From positions 1 through 20,337 of the forward strand of contig JAJTFU010000026.1 of the NCBI GenBank assembly GCA_021299075.1: a stretch of DNA of 20,337 nt, read 5' to 3'. Positions 13,896-20,337 of the stretch are shown here, one piece after another. The position numbers and the translations under genes are program-made. The notes under the pieces are model-generated. The model ran no database searches. It had not been told where the DNA came from and saw nothing but the letters and a program-made list of their open reading frames with translations. The DNA is from Novosphingobium sp. (GTDB lineage: Bacteria > Pseudomonadota > Alphaproteobacteria > Sphingomonadales > Sphingomonadaceae). How positions within the stretch are numbered: the first letter of the stretch is position 1; the number at the start of each line of letters is the position of its first letter.

Positions 13896-15435
13896 AGCCG
13901 ATCCCGCCCGGCTGGACGCCACCGAAGCCCGGCCGCTGCACCGTGCCCGTAACTGGCCGCGCCTGATCCTGATGCTGGCGGTGCCGCTGCTCGTGGTGAT
14001 CGGCGGGGCGATCTACTGGTACAGTCTGCAGGGCAAGGTCTCGACCGACAATGCCTATGTGAAGCTCGACAAGGTCTCGGTCAGCGCGGAAATCGGCGGC
14101 AAGATCATCGAAGTGGCGGTGCGTGAGGACCAGACCGTCAAGGCTGGCGACCTGCTGTTCCGGATCGATCCCGAACCCTACCAGCTGCAGATGCGCCAGG
14201 CCGATGCCAGCATTGCCGCCGCTCAGGCAAATGTGGTCGCGCTGGCCAATGCCTCGGCCATGTCCGGCGCGGACATGACCGCGGCGCGGGAGAACATTGC
14301 CTTCGCCAAGTCCAACCTGGTCCGCCAGCAGGCGCTGTGGAACCGCGGCTTTACCACCAAGGCCGCGCTCGACGCCGCGCAGCACCAGGTCGCCAGCGCC
14401 GAGGCTCAGCTTGACCTAGCCGTGGCCAAGCAACGCGAGGCAAGCGCCAAGCTTTCAACCGGCGACCAGGTGCCCGGGATCAACCCACAGGTTGCCGCCG
14501 GACAGGCCCAGCGCGCGCTCGCCGAACTCAACCTGCGCCGCACCGAAGTGCGTGCCCCAATCAGCGGAACCATCGCCCAGGCCGACCGGCTGCTGGTAGG
14601 CCAGGAAGCGATTTCCGGCCTGCCGCTGCTGACCCTGGTGGCGCGCGAAGGCAGCTATGTCGAAGCCAATTTCAAGGAAACCGACCTCGCCGAAATGAAG
14701 GTCGGCCAGCGCGCCGAGCTGCGCTTCGATGCCTATCCCGGCGTCAAGCTGAAGGGCCATGTCGCTGCGATCGGCGCAGGCACCGGCAGCGAATTCTCGG
14801 TCCTGCCGGCGCAGAACGCCACCGGCAACTGGGTGAAGGTGACCCAGCGCGTGCCAGTGCGGATCGTGCTGGATGAAGCGAGCCCGCGGCCGCTGATTGC
14901 CGGCCTGTCCAGCAAGGTCACGGTCTACACCGCCGAAGGGCGCCATCCCGCACATGCAGTCAGCATTGGGCGCGACGCCCGATACGATCACCTGGGCGCT
15001 GACCAGCTATATCGTCGCCACGGCCGTCGCCATGCCGATGACCGGCTGGCTGTCCGACCGGGTCGGCTCGCGCAACCTGTTCCTCTGGTCGGTGGCGGGC
15101 TTCATCCTGTCCTCGATGCTCTGCGGCATGTCGCAGAACCTGACACAGATGGTGCTGTTCCGGGCACTGCAGGGCGCGACCGGTGCCTTCATCAGTCCGC
15201 TCAGCCAGGCGGCAATGATCGATACCAACAAGCCTTCGCGCCAGCCGCAAATGATGGCGCTGTGGGGCATGGGGATCATGGTCGGTCCGATCCTGGGTCC
15301 GTTCCTGGGCGGCTGGCTGACCGAGAATGCCAACTGGCGCTGGGTCTTCTACGTCAACGTGCCGCTGGGTGCTGTTTCGCTAGCGATTCTGCTGGCCGGA
15401 CTGCCTTCGCGCGAGCGGATCCGGCGCCGATTTGA
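13888..15435 (+). CDS. emrA: EmrA/HlyD-type efflux membrane-fusion protein with aberrant C-terminal read-through
   Basis: Residues 1 to about 352 (to about 14943) are a periplasmic adaptor protein: one N-terminal membrane helix (LILMLAVPLLVVIGGAIYWY near 27-46), the STDNAYVK biotinyl-lipoyl start, a coiled-coil hairpin rich in Ala and Gln (about 95-200), and the second lipoyl and beta-barrel parts with VRAPISGTIAQADRLLVGQ. After KVTVYTAEG the frame enters emrB sequence in the wrong frame and runs about 160 meaningless residues to a stop at 15435. Normal EmrA proteins end near 350-390 residues. I infer a deletion that removed the emrA stop and the emrB start. The ATG overlaps the marR stop; a TTG at 13867 is less likely. 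The homologous part is sure, its function in this form doubtful. Confidence 0.8.
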   Translation: MAEADPARLDATEARPLHRARNWPRLILMLAVPLLVVIGGAIYWYSLQGKVSTDNAYVKLDKVSVSAEIGGKIIEVAVREDQTVKAGDLLFRIDPEPYQLQMRQADASIAAAQANVVALANASAMSGADMTAARENIAFAKSNLVRQQALWNRGFTTKAALDAAQHQVASAEAQLDLAVAKQREASAKLSTGDQVPGINPQVAAGQAQRALAELNLRRTEVRAPISGTIAQADRLLVGQEAISGLPLLTLVAREGSYVEANFKETDLAEMKVGQRAELRFDAYPGVKLKGHVAAIGAGTGSEFSVLPAQNATGNWVKVTQRVPVRIVLDEASPRPLIAGLSSKVTVYTAEGRHPAHAVSIGRDARYDHLGADQLYRRHGRRHADDRLAVRPGRLAQPVPLVGGGLHPVLDALRHVAEPDTDGAVPGTAGRDRCLHQSAQPGGNDRYQQAFAPAANDGAVGHGDHGRSDPGSVPGRLADRECQLALGLLRQRAAGCCFASDSAGRTAFARADPAPI

Positions 15436-16351
15436 CCTGGCGGGCTTTGCCTTGCTCGCGATCTGCCTGACCGCGATCCAGATGCTGCTCGATCGCGGCA
15501 ATCATGTCGACTGGTTCGATTCGGCCGAAAGCTGGATTTACCTGGCAGTCGCGGTCTCGACCGGCTGGATGGCACTGGTGCATTTCGCCACCTCCGCGCA
15601 GCCGCTGTTCGACCGGGGCCTGTTCGCCAATTCGAACTTCGTGGTCGCGATGATGATCAGCGTGGTGATCGGCGTGGTGATGTTCGCCACCATGGCGCTG
15701 CTTCCGCCGATGTTGCAGCACCTGTTCGGCTATACCGTGATCGATACCGGCGAAGCGCTGGTGCCGCGCGGGATCGGGACGATGATCTCGATGCAGTTGG
15801 CTGGCTGGCTGGTGCGGCGCGGGGTCGATCCGCGAATCATGATCACGCTGGGTTTCAGCATCGCCGCCTGGTCGCTGTGGGACATGGCTGGCTGGTCGCT
15901 GGCGGTTGACCGTGAGGCGATCATGCTGGCGGGGCTAGTCCAGGGGATTGGCATGGGCATGGTCTTCATCCCGATGAACTCGGTCGCCTTTGCTACGCTT
16001 TCGCCGCAGCTGCGCACTGATGGAGCAAGCCTGCTCAACCTGTGCCGCTCGATCGGTTCGTCGATCGGGATTGCCGTGACCACGGCCTTTGCCGCCCGCT
16101 CGATCCAGGTCAGCCACGCAGACCTGGCGGGGCATGTCACTGCCTCGGCCAGTTCGATGATCGATGTTTCGGCGACCGAGCGCTTCCAGACGGCAGGCGA
16201 AACCGCGCTGCGGATGGTCGATGCCGAGGTTAACCGCCAGGCGGCGATGATCGCCTATGTCAACGACTTCTGGCTGATGATGTGGCTGGCGCTGGCTGCC
16301 GTACCGCTGGCACTGCTGCTGCGGCGCCAGACTACCGTTCCACGCTTCTAG
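14954..16351 (+). CDS. emrB: DHA2-family drug efflux MFS transporter (EmrB-like), 5'-truncated
   Basis: Homology to EmrB-like 14-helix transporters begins at about 14942 with IPHMQSALGATPDTITWALT, normally the periplasmic loop after the first helix. It continues to the stop through LSDRVGSRN (motif A) and MGIMVGPILGPFLGGWLTE (motif C). The usual 40-45 N-terminal residues, including helix 1 and its LDTTIVNVA motif, are absent. The frame is formally open from a TTG at 14897, but those codons are emrA sequence in another frame. ATG 14954 is the first plausible internal start and has no evident ribosome binding site. The stop shares CTA/TAG bases with the convergent MaoC-like gene. The transporter is probably not functional unless restored by another event. 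Confidence 0.8.
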   Translation: MQSALGATPDTITWALTSYIVATAVAMPMTGWLSDRVGSRNLFLWSVAGFILSSMLCGMSQNLTQMVLFRALQGATGAFISPLSQAAMIDTNKPSRQPQMMALWGMGIMVGPILGPFLGGWLTENANWRWVFYVNVPLGAVSLAILLAGLPSRERIRRRFDLAGFALLAICLTAIQMLLDRGNHVDWFDSAESWIYLAVAVSTGWMALVHFATSAQPLFDRGLFANSNFVVAMMISVVIGVVMFATMALLPPMLQHLFGYTVIDTGEALVPRGIGTMISMQLAGWLVRRGVDPRIMITLGFSIAAWSLWDMAGWSLAVDREAIMLAGLVQGIGMGMVFIPMNSVAFATLSPQLRTDGASLLNLCRSIGSSIGIAVTTAFAARSIQVSHADLAGHVTASASSMIDVSATERFQTAGETALRMVDAEVNRQAAMIAYVNDFWLMMWLALAAVPLALLLRRQTTVPRF

Positions 16352-16803
16352 GCGGCGGGTTTCTTGCGCTGCAGCCCCGAGCGCTTGCACGAGGCGACCA
16401 GCTCACCGCGCTGATTGAAGGCCTGGTGCAGGAAGGTGACGATCCCGGCGTCGGGCCGCGATTTCGATTCGCGCAGCTCCAGCACCTCGGTCACGATGTT
16501 GAGGGTATCGCCGATGAACACGGGCTTTGGAAACCGCACCTCGTCCCAGCCGAGGTTGGCCACTGCCGTCCCCAAGGTCGTGTCCCCCACGCTGACGCCC
16601 ACCATCAGGCTGAGGGTGAAGCACGAATTGACCAGCACCTGGCCATATTCGCTGCCCTTCATGTATTCGGCATCAAGGTGCAGCTGCGCCGGATTGTGCG
16701 ACAGCGTGGTGAAGAGGATATTGTCCGTCTCGGTCACCGTGCGGCGGATCGCGTGATCGAACCGCTGGCCCAATGACAGTTCGTCAAACCAGACTCCGGG
16801 CAT
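16348..16803 (-). CDS. MaoC-like (R)-specific enoyl-CoA hydratase/dehydratase
   Basis: A 151-residue single hot-dog-fold protein of the MaoC dehydratase family. FTTLSHNPAQLHLDAEYMKG near residues 31-50 carries the hydratase-type motif with an Asn and His near the family's catalytic Asp/His positions (SxNPxxxH). It is followed by GQVLVNSCF and VRFPKPVFIGDTL. Such proteins hydrate enoyl-CoA or mesaconyl-CoA-like thioesters; the substrate is not evident. It lies 10 nt downstream of purU with GGGAGAGAG before the ATG, so the two probably form an operon. Its stop overlaps the emrB stop in a shared CTAG. Confidence 0.85.
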   Translation of the reverse strand: MPGVWFDELSLGQRFDHAIRRTVTETDNILFTTLSHNPAQLHLDAEYMKGSEYGQVLVNSCFTLSLMVGVSVGDTTLGTAVANLGWDEVRFPKPVFIGDTLNIVTEVLELRESKSRPDAGIVTFLHQAFNQRGELVASCKRSGLQRKKPAA

Positions 16804-16813
16804 CGCTCTCTCC

Positions 16814-17668
16814 CTAACTGCGGAACACGACCGTGCGGCTGCCGTTCAGCAGCACGCGGTCTTCAAGGTGCAGGCGAACCGCCTCGGCCAGCACGCGCCG
16901 CTCGATGTCGCGGCCCTTGCGGACGAGGTCGTCCGGCGCATCGGCATGGCTGATCGGTTCGACATCCTGGTGGATGATCGGGCCCTCATCGAGATCGGCG
17001 GTGACGTAATGCGCCGTCGCCCCGATCATCTTGACCCCGCGGGCATGAGCCTGGTGATAGGGCTTGGCACCCTTGAAGCCCGGCAGGAACGAGTGGTGGA
17101 TGTTGATGCAGCGCCCCGCGAGGTCCGCCGAAAATTCATCCGAGAGGACCTGCATATAGCGCGCCAGCACCACCAGCTCCGCCCCGGTCTCTGCGATCAG
17201 GGCGCGCAGCGCGGCTTCCTGCTGCGGCTTGGTTTCGGGGGTGACCGGCAGATGATGGTAGGGCAAATCATCGGGCAGACTGACAGACAGCGCCGCGCGC
17301 GGATGGTTGCCGGCGATCGCCACGATGTCCATCGCCAGCTCGCCCAACCGCTGGCGGTAAAGCAGGTCAGCCAGGCAATGATCGAACTTGCTGACCAGGA
17401 TCAGCACCCGCCGCCGGGCGCTTGCCGCCCGCAGCGTCCAGCGCATCCCCAGCTCTTCACCCAGCCGCGCCAGAGCGGCGCGAAAGCTGTCGATCGAGGA
17501 CGCGCCCGGCGCAAAGGCCACCCGCATGAAAAACTCGCCATCCGCGAGGTCGTTGAATTGCTGCGCTTCCAGGATGTTGCCGCCCGCTTCGAACAGCAGG
17601 CCCGTGACGCGCGCGGTGATGCCGGGGCGGTCAGAGCAGGAAAGGGTCAGGATCAGACGGTCTGGCAT
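16814..17668 (-). CDS. purU: Formyltetrahydrofolate deformylase
   Basis: The protein has 284 residues, the usual family length. Residues 1-85 form an ACT domain beginning ILTLSCSDRPGITARVTGLL. Residues 88-265 form the formyl-transferase-type domain with INIHHSFLPGFKGAKPYHQA and DLDEGPIIHQDV, holding the catalytic Asn, His and Asp. It hydrolyses 10-formyl-THF to formate and THF in the cytosol. It is first gene of a two-gene minus-strand unit with the MaoC-like gene and is divergent from the gamma-glutamylcyclotransferase-like pseudogene across only 45 nt. Confidence 0.94.
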   Translation of the reverse strand: MPDRLILTLSCSDRPGITARVTGLLFEAGGNILEAQQFNDLADGEFFMRVAFAPGASSIDSFRAALARLGEELGMRWTLRAASARRRVLILVSKFDHCLADLLYRQRLGELAMDIVAIAGNHPRAALSVSLPDDLPYHHLPVTPETKPQQEAALRALIAETGAELVVLARYMQVLSDEFSADLAGRCINIHHSFLPGFKGAKPYHQAHARGVKMIGATAHYVTADLDEGPIIHQDVEPISHADAPDDLVRKGRDIERRVLAEAVRLHLEDRVLLNGSRTVVFRS

Positions 17669-17713
17669 GGCTACGCTCTTGGCGGATGAGTTTCACTTTG
17701 CCAACACCGGGCA

Positions 17714-18148
17714 ATGCGCTTCTTCTTTTATGGCACGCTTCAGGCAGGCAACAGCAATCCGGCGATTGCCGCGATCCATCGCCGGCTGATTGCAGAGGGG
17801 TCGGCCTGCATTTCCGGCCAGATTGTTGCTGTGCCCGACAATGATGGTTGGTTCCCAGCGCTGATCCCCGGAGAGGGCGAAGTTCATGGCTAGGTCTATG
17901 CCGCCGGTCCCGATTTCACGGCCGAGGACCTCGCTACCTTGGACCGCTATGAGGAATTTGATCCCGCTGCGCCGGAGACATCCTGGTACCTGCGCGAGAC
18001 GCTGACCCTTACCAATGGCAAGCCCGTCAGCGTCTATCGCATGAACGGCGCGCCGCCCGATGGGGCCGTGCCGATCCCCGGCGGGGACTTCCGCGCCTGG
18101 CTGATGGCGCAGAACCTGCCGGAGTTCAGCGGGCGTGGCGAAGCTTAG
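17714..18148 (+). pseudogene. Gamma-glutamylcyclotransferase-like (AIG2/GGACT fold) gene with amber stop
   Basis: From ATG 17714 the frame reads MRFFFYGTLQAGN, the hallmark N-terminus of the family. It continues collinearly to YEEFDP, VSVYRMNG and a TAG/GA-rich end at 18148, about 144 residues in all. It is broken by one TAG at 17891-17893 (codon 60), after GEVHG, where relatives usually have Glu (GELY-type), so a GAG-to-TAG change is likely. The glutamate of DRYEEFDP, a candidate catalytic residue, lies after the stop. The 3' half could be retranslated from a TTG at 17939, but that product would lack the first strand and loop. Sequencing error is the alternative. Confidence 0.8.
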
Positions 18149-18191
18149 GACTTGCCTTCCGGGCGATTCCTGCTTAGGGGCGCCCCCTTCA

Positions 18192-18223
18192 TTGACACGG
18201 ATTCGATGACCTGCCTGGCTAAC
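18192..18223 (+). promoter_or_regulatory. Predicted rpmI-rplT promoter
   Basis: A perfect -35 box TTGACA is at 18192-18197, with a loose -10 region around GGCTAAC (18217-18223), about 48 nt before the rpmI start. The -10 placement is uncertain. Confidence 0.55.
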
Positions 18224-18258
18224 AAGGGCTGCCATGGCCGGTTGGACGTGTCTCGAAC

Positions 18259-18264
18259 AAGGAG
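18259..18264 (+). promoter_or_regulatory. rpmI ribosome binding site
   Basis: AAGGAG lies 6 nt before the ATG at 18271, a strong Shine-Dalgarno that fixes the rpmI start. Confidence 0.8.
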
Positions 18265-18270
18265 ACGAAA

Positions 18271-18474
18271 ATGCCCAAGCTCAAGACGAAGAGCGGCGTC
18301 AAGAAGCGCTTCAAGCTGACCGCCACCGGCAAGATCAAGCACGGTGCAGTTGGCAAGCGGCACCGTTTGATCAGCCACAACGCCAAGTACATCCGCCAGC
18401 ATCGCCGCACCGACACGATCTCTGACGCAGATGCGAAGACGATCAAGAAGTGGGCGCCCTACGGGCTGAACTGA
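18271..18474 (+). CDS. rpmI: 50S ribosomal protein L35
   Basis: A 67-residue, highly basic protein starting MPKLKTKSGVKKRFKLTATG and containing the KRHRLI segment, full length for bacterial L35. It is a structural protein of the large subunit. It precedes rplT by 13 nt in the conserved order. infC, which precedes it in many bacteria, is absent; the unit has its own promoter. Confidence 0.98.
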   Translation: MPKLKTKSGVKKRFKLTATGKIKHGAVGKRHRLISHNAKYIRQHRRTDTISDADAKTIKKWAPYGLN

Positions 18475-18487
18475 GGAGTACGGATAG

Positions 18488-18847
18488 ATGGCACGTGTCA
18501 AAAGGGGTGTAACCACCCGCGCCAAGCATAAGCGGCTTCTCGAACAGGCAGCGGGCTACCGCGGCCGCCGCAAGAACACCATTCGCGTTGCGCGTCAGGC
18601 GGTCGAAAAGGCTGGCCAGTACGCCTATCGCGACCGCAAGGTGAAGAAGCGGACCTTCCGCGCCCTGTGGATCCAGCGCATCAACGCTGCGGTTCGCGCC
18701 GAAGGCCTGACCTATTCGCAGTTCATCCACGGCACCAAGCTGGCTGGGATCGAACTGGACCGCAAGGCAATGGCCGACCTGGCGATGAACGAAGGCGGCG
18801 TCTTCGCTGCTGTCATCGCCAAGGCCAAGGCTGCCCTGCCGGCCTAA
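18488..18847 (+). CDS. rplT: 50S ribosomal protein L20
   Basis: A 119-residue L20 of normal length, starting MARVKRGVTTRAKHKRLLEQ, with AAGYRGRRKNTIRVARQAVE and YSQFIHG. It is an early 23S rRNA assembly protein and a translational autoregulator in some bacteria. It is cotranscribed with rpmI, and a strong terminator follows 24 nt after the stop. pheS, a common next gene, is not here. Confidence 0.98.
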   Translation: MARVKRGVTTRAKHKRLLEQAAGYRGRRKNTIRVARQAVEKAGQYAYRDRKVKKRTFRALWIQRINAAVRAEGLTYSQFIHGTKLAGIELDRKAMADLAMNEGGVFAAVIAKAKAALPA

Positions 18848-18871
18848 GCCGCAGGCACCACAGCCAAGCGC

Positions 18872-18906
18872 AAGGGGCGCGGACGGGAAACCGTCCGCGC
18901 CCTTTT
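18872..18906 (+). terminator. Intrinsic terminator of rpmI-rplT
   Basis: A perfect 12-bp GC-rich stem (GGGCGCGGACGG with CCGTCCGCGCCC) with a GAAA tetraloop is followed by TTTT. Three upstream bases (AAG) can pair with the T-run. Confidence 0.93.
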
Positions 18907-19016
18907 CGTATCGGATTGGGCCGATCGCGCTGAAATGCTTGCGGGTGCGGAGCGGCAATGCAAGTATCACCCCGATCCCGGAAGCGACCGCGGGACACAG
19001 GGGTGTTAGCATTACG

Positions 19017-19910
19017 ATGACCAGCCAGCGAATTGGCGATGCGGTGCGTGTCCGCTTCTTCATGCCCTCGCCGGCATTGGCCCCCTATATCACCACATAT
19101 TACCTGACCGAGGTCGATATCGCCCCGGATGCCCGGATCGAGGATTGGCTCCATCCGGAATGGGCCAATCTGCGCTTTGGCCGCAACGAGACCTGGGAAG
19201 CCGGGATCGGTACCGAACCGCTGCGCCGCATGCCGCACTTCATTGCCACCGGGCCGACCCGCCTGGCTGCCCGGTTCCGTACCGGGCCGATGCGCAGCTG
19301 GGGGATTGGACTGATGCCACTGGGGTGGGCGCGCCTGATCGGCGTCGCTGCCGTCAACCTGGCCGACCGGACCTGCAATGGCGCGGCCACCCCCGCCTAT
19401 GCCCATTTCGCACCACTGCTCGACACGATCTTTGCCGGACCACCCGATCCGGCGGCCGAGGCGCAGCGGATCGATGCCTTCCTGCTGGCCATGCTGGAAC
19501 AGCGCCCGCCGGCCGAGGACGAGGTTCGGATCAAGGCTGCCCACCGCGCGCTGGTCGATCTCGATACCGGTACAGTCAGCGACCTGGCCGAGCGGATCGG
19601 CCTCTCGCCGCGTTCGCTCGAACGGCTCTCGCTGCGGGCCTTCGGGTTTTCGCCCAAGCTGCTGCTGCGCCGCCAGCGCTTCCTGCGCAGTCTGGCCCAG
19701 TTCATGCTCGACCCCTCGCTCTCATGGATCAAGACGCTTGATTGCCAATATGTCGATCAGGCCCATTTCGTGCGGGACTTCAAACGCTTCATGACCATGA
19801 GACCCAGCACTTATGCCGCGCTGGAGCACCCGGTGTTAGGCGCTGCGGCGCAAGCCCGTGCCGCCGCTGCCGGTGCGGCAGTTCAGGTTCTACACCGCCC
19901 TGATGCCTGA
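19017..19910 (+). CDS. AraC-family transcriptional regulator (first of two tandem paralogues)
   Basis: A 297-residue protein. The N-terminal sensor part has TTYYLTEVDIAP, PEWANLRFG, IATGPTRLAARFRTGPMRSW and GIGLMPLGWAR. The C-terminal double helix-turn-helix (about residues 180-275) has the first reader helix near VSDLAERIGLSPRSLERLSL and a second near YVDQAHFVRDFKRFMTMRPS, typical of AraC. ATG 19017 is chosen; the frame opens at 18939, but the extra 26 residues are low-complexity and unlike the paralogue. The ligand and targets are unknown. It overlaps the next gene by 8 nt. Confidence 0.88.
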   Translation: MTSQRIGDAVRVRFFMPSPALAPYITTYYLTEVDIAPDARIEDWLHPEWANLRFGRNETWEAGIGTEPLRRMPHFIATGPTRLAARFRTGPMRSWGIGLMPLGWARLIGVAAVNLADRTCNGAATPAYAHFAPLLDTIFAGPPDPAAEAQRIDAFLLAMLEQRPPAEDEVRIKAAHRALVDLDTGTVSDLAERIGLSPRSLERLSLRAFGFSPKLLLRRQRFLRSLAQFMLDPSLSWIKTLDCQYVDQAHFVRDFKRFMTMRPSTYAALEHPVLGAAAQARAAAAGAAVQVLHRPDA

Positions 19911-20337
19911 CGCTCAGCCCACCAATGTTGCCATCAAGGTCCGGTTCCACGCGCCGCCGCCATCGTTGCAGCGGTGCTTCACCACCTTTTACCTGACCGA
20001 GATCGAAGTTCCGCCAGGCGAGCAAGTCACCGATGCCTTGCAGCCAGAATGGGCCAATCTGCGGTTCTTTTCGGGCGAGCGGCCCTGTTCCTGGATCGAC
20101 GGCGGAGACCGGGTCGAAGACGCCCGCTTCGTCGCCACCGGCCCCAGTACCCGCGCCACCAACTTTCGCCTGGGGCCAACCCGCTTCTGGGGCATCGGCC
20201 TGATGCCGCTGGGCTGGGCGCGGTTCATCGGCCTTCCTGCTGCCGATCATGCCAACCTGATCGCCGATGGCGACCGCCACGCCAGTTTCGCGCGCTTCCT
20301 GCCGCTGGCCGAAAGCCTCACGCTGCGTCCGGAGGAT
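19903..20337 (+). CDS. Second AraC-type regulator, N-terminal part (runs off the window)
   Basis: An open frame from ATG 19903 covers 145 codons to the last base with no stop. It is clearly a paralogue of the preceding regulator: VRF, TTFYLTE, PEWANLRF, VATGPSTRATNFRLGPTRFW and GIGLMPLGWARFIG align in order with the same segments there. Only the sensor domain is inside the window, so the HTH is presumed. The ATGCCTGA overlap with the upstream stop suggests coupled translation after tandem duplication. Confidence 0.85.
   Translation, partial: MPDAQPTNVAIKVRFHAPPPSLQRCFTTFYLTEIEVPPGEQVTDALQPEWANLRFFSGERPCSWIDGGDRVEDARFVATGPSTRATNFRLGPTRFWGIGLMPLGWARFIGLPAADHANLIADGDRHASFARFLPLAESLTLRPED

Noticed and set aside
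14942..16351. Programmed frameshifting to make an EmrA-EmrB fusion
   Set aside because: No convincing slippery heptamer or downstream structure is visible at the join; a deletion is simpler.
1..20337. CRISPR array, insertion sequence or transposase
   Set aside because: I saw no regularly spaced repeats, no IS ends and no transposase or integrase protein on either strand.

Overview
The window is GC-rich, gene-dense DNA from what looks like an alphaproteobacterium, most likely a sphingomonad. I infer this from the style of the L35/L20 proteins, the codon use and the aromatic-catabolism gene set. No taxonomic search was possible.

Layout: (1) 1-10754, plus strand, is a nearly gap-free catabolic operon. 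It opens with the tail of catC (muconolactone isomerase), then catA (catechol 1,2-dioxygenase), pcaI (3-oxoadipate CoA-transferase alpha subunit only) and pcaD (enol-lactonase). Next come an unusual flavin reductase fused to a LysR-type effector-binding domain, an aromatic-acid MFS transporter, and then iacH-iacA-iacB-iacI-iacC-iacD-iacE in the order known from indole-3-acetic acid (IAA) degraders. The upper part (IAA to catechol) and lower part (catechol to 3-oxoadipate and its CoA ester) therefore form one peripheral-to-central route, with most genes overlapping by 1-8 nt. The iacF-type ferredoxin/reductase, pcaJ, catB and pcaF are not in the window. (2) 10755-11037 is a gene-poor gap holding a 22-nt copy of a tRNA 3' end, a possible attachment-site remnant at the island edge. 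(3) On the minus strand are an N-acyl-D-amino-acid deacylase-like amidohydrolase and a divergent type II 3-dehydroquinate dehydratase. (4) On the plus strand is a marR-emrA-emrB-like locus with a neat promoter/operator. Its emrA and emrB are joined by an apparent deletion that removes the emrA stop and the first membrane helix of emrB, and the join is out of frame. (5) On the minus strand are purU and a MaoC-like dehydratase. (6) On the plus strand are a gamma-glutamylcyclotransferase-like pseudogene with an amber stop, the rpmI-rplT ribosomal operon with a strong promoter and terminator, and two tandem paralogous AraC-family regulators, the second cut by the window end.

The best candidate for something new is the reductase/LysR-sensor fusion at 2606-3766. 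It has no DNA-binding domain, sits in an operon with a two-component flavin monooxygenase (IacA), and could be a ligand-gated flavin reductase. Other points worth checking are the emrAB deletion, the orphan pcaI, the tRNA-end remnant and the altered active site of the AroQ-like protein.
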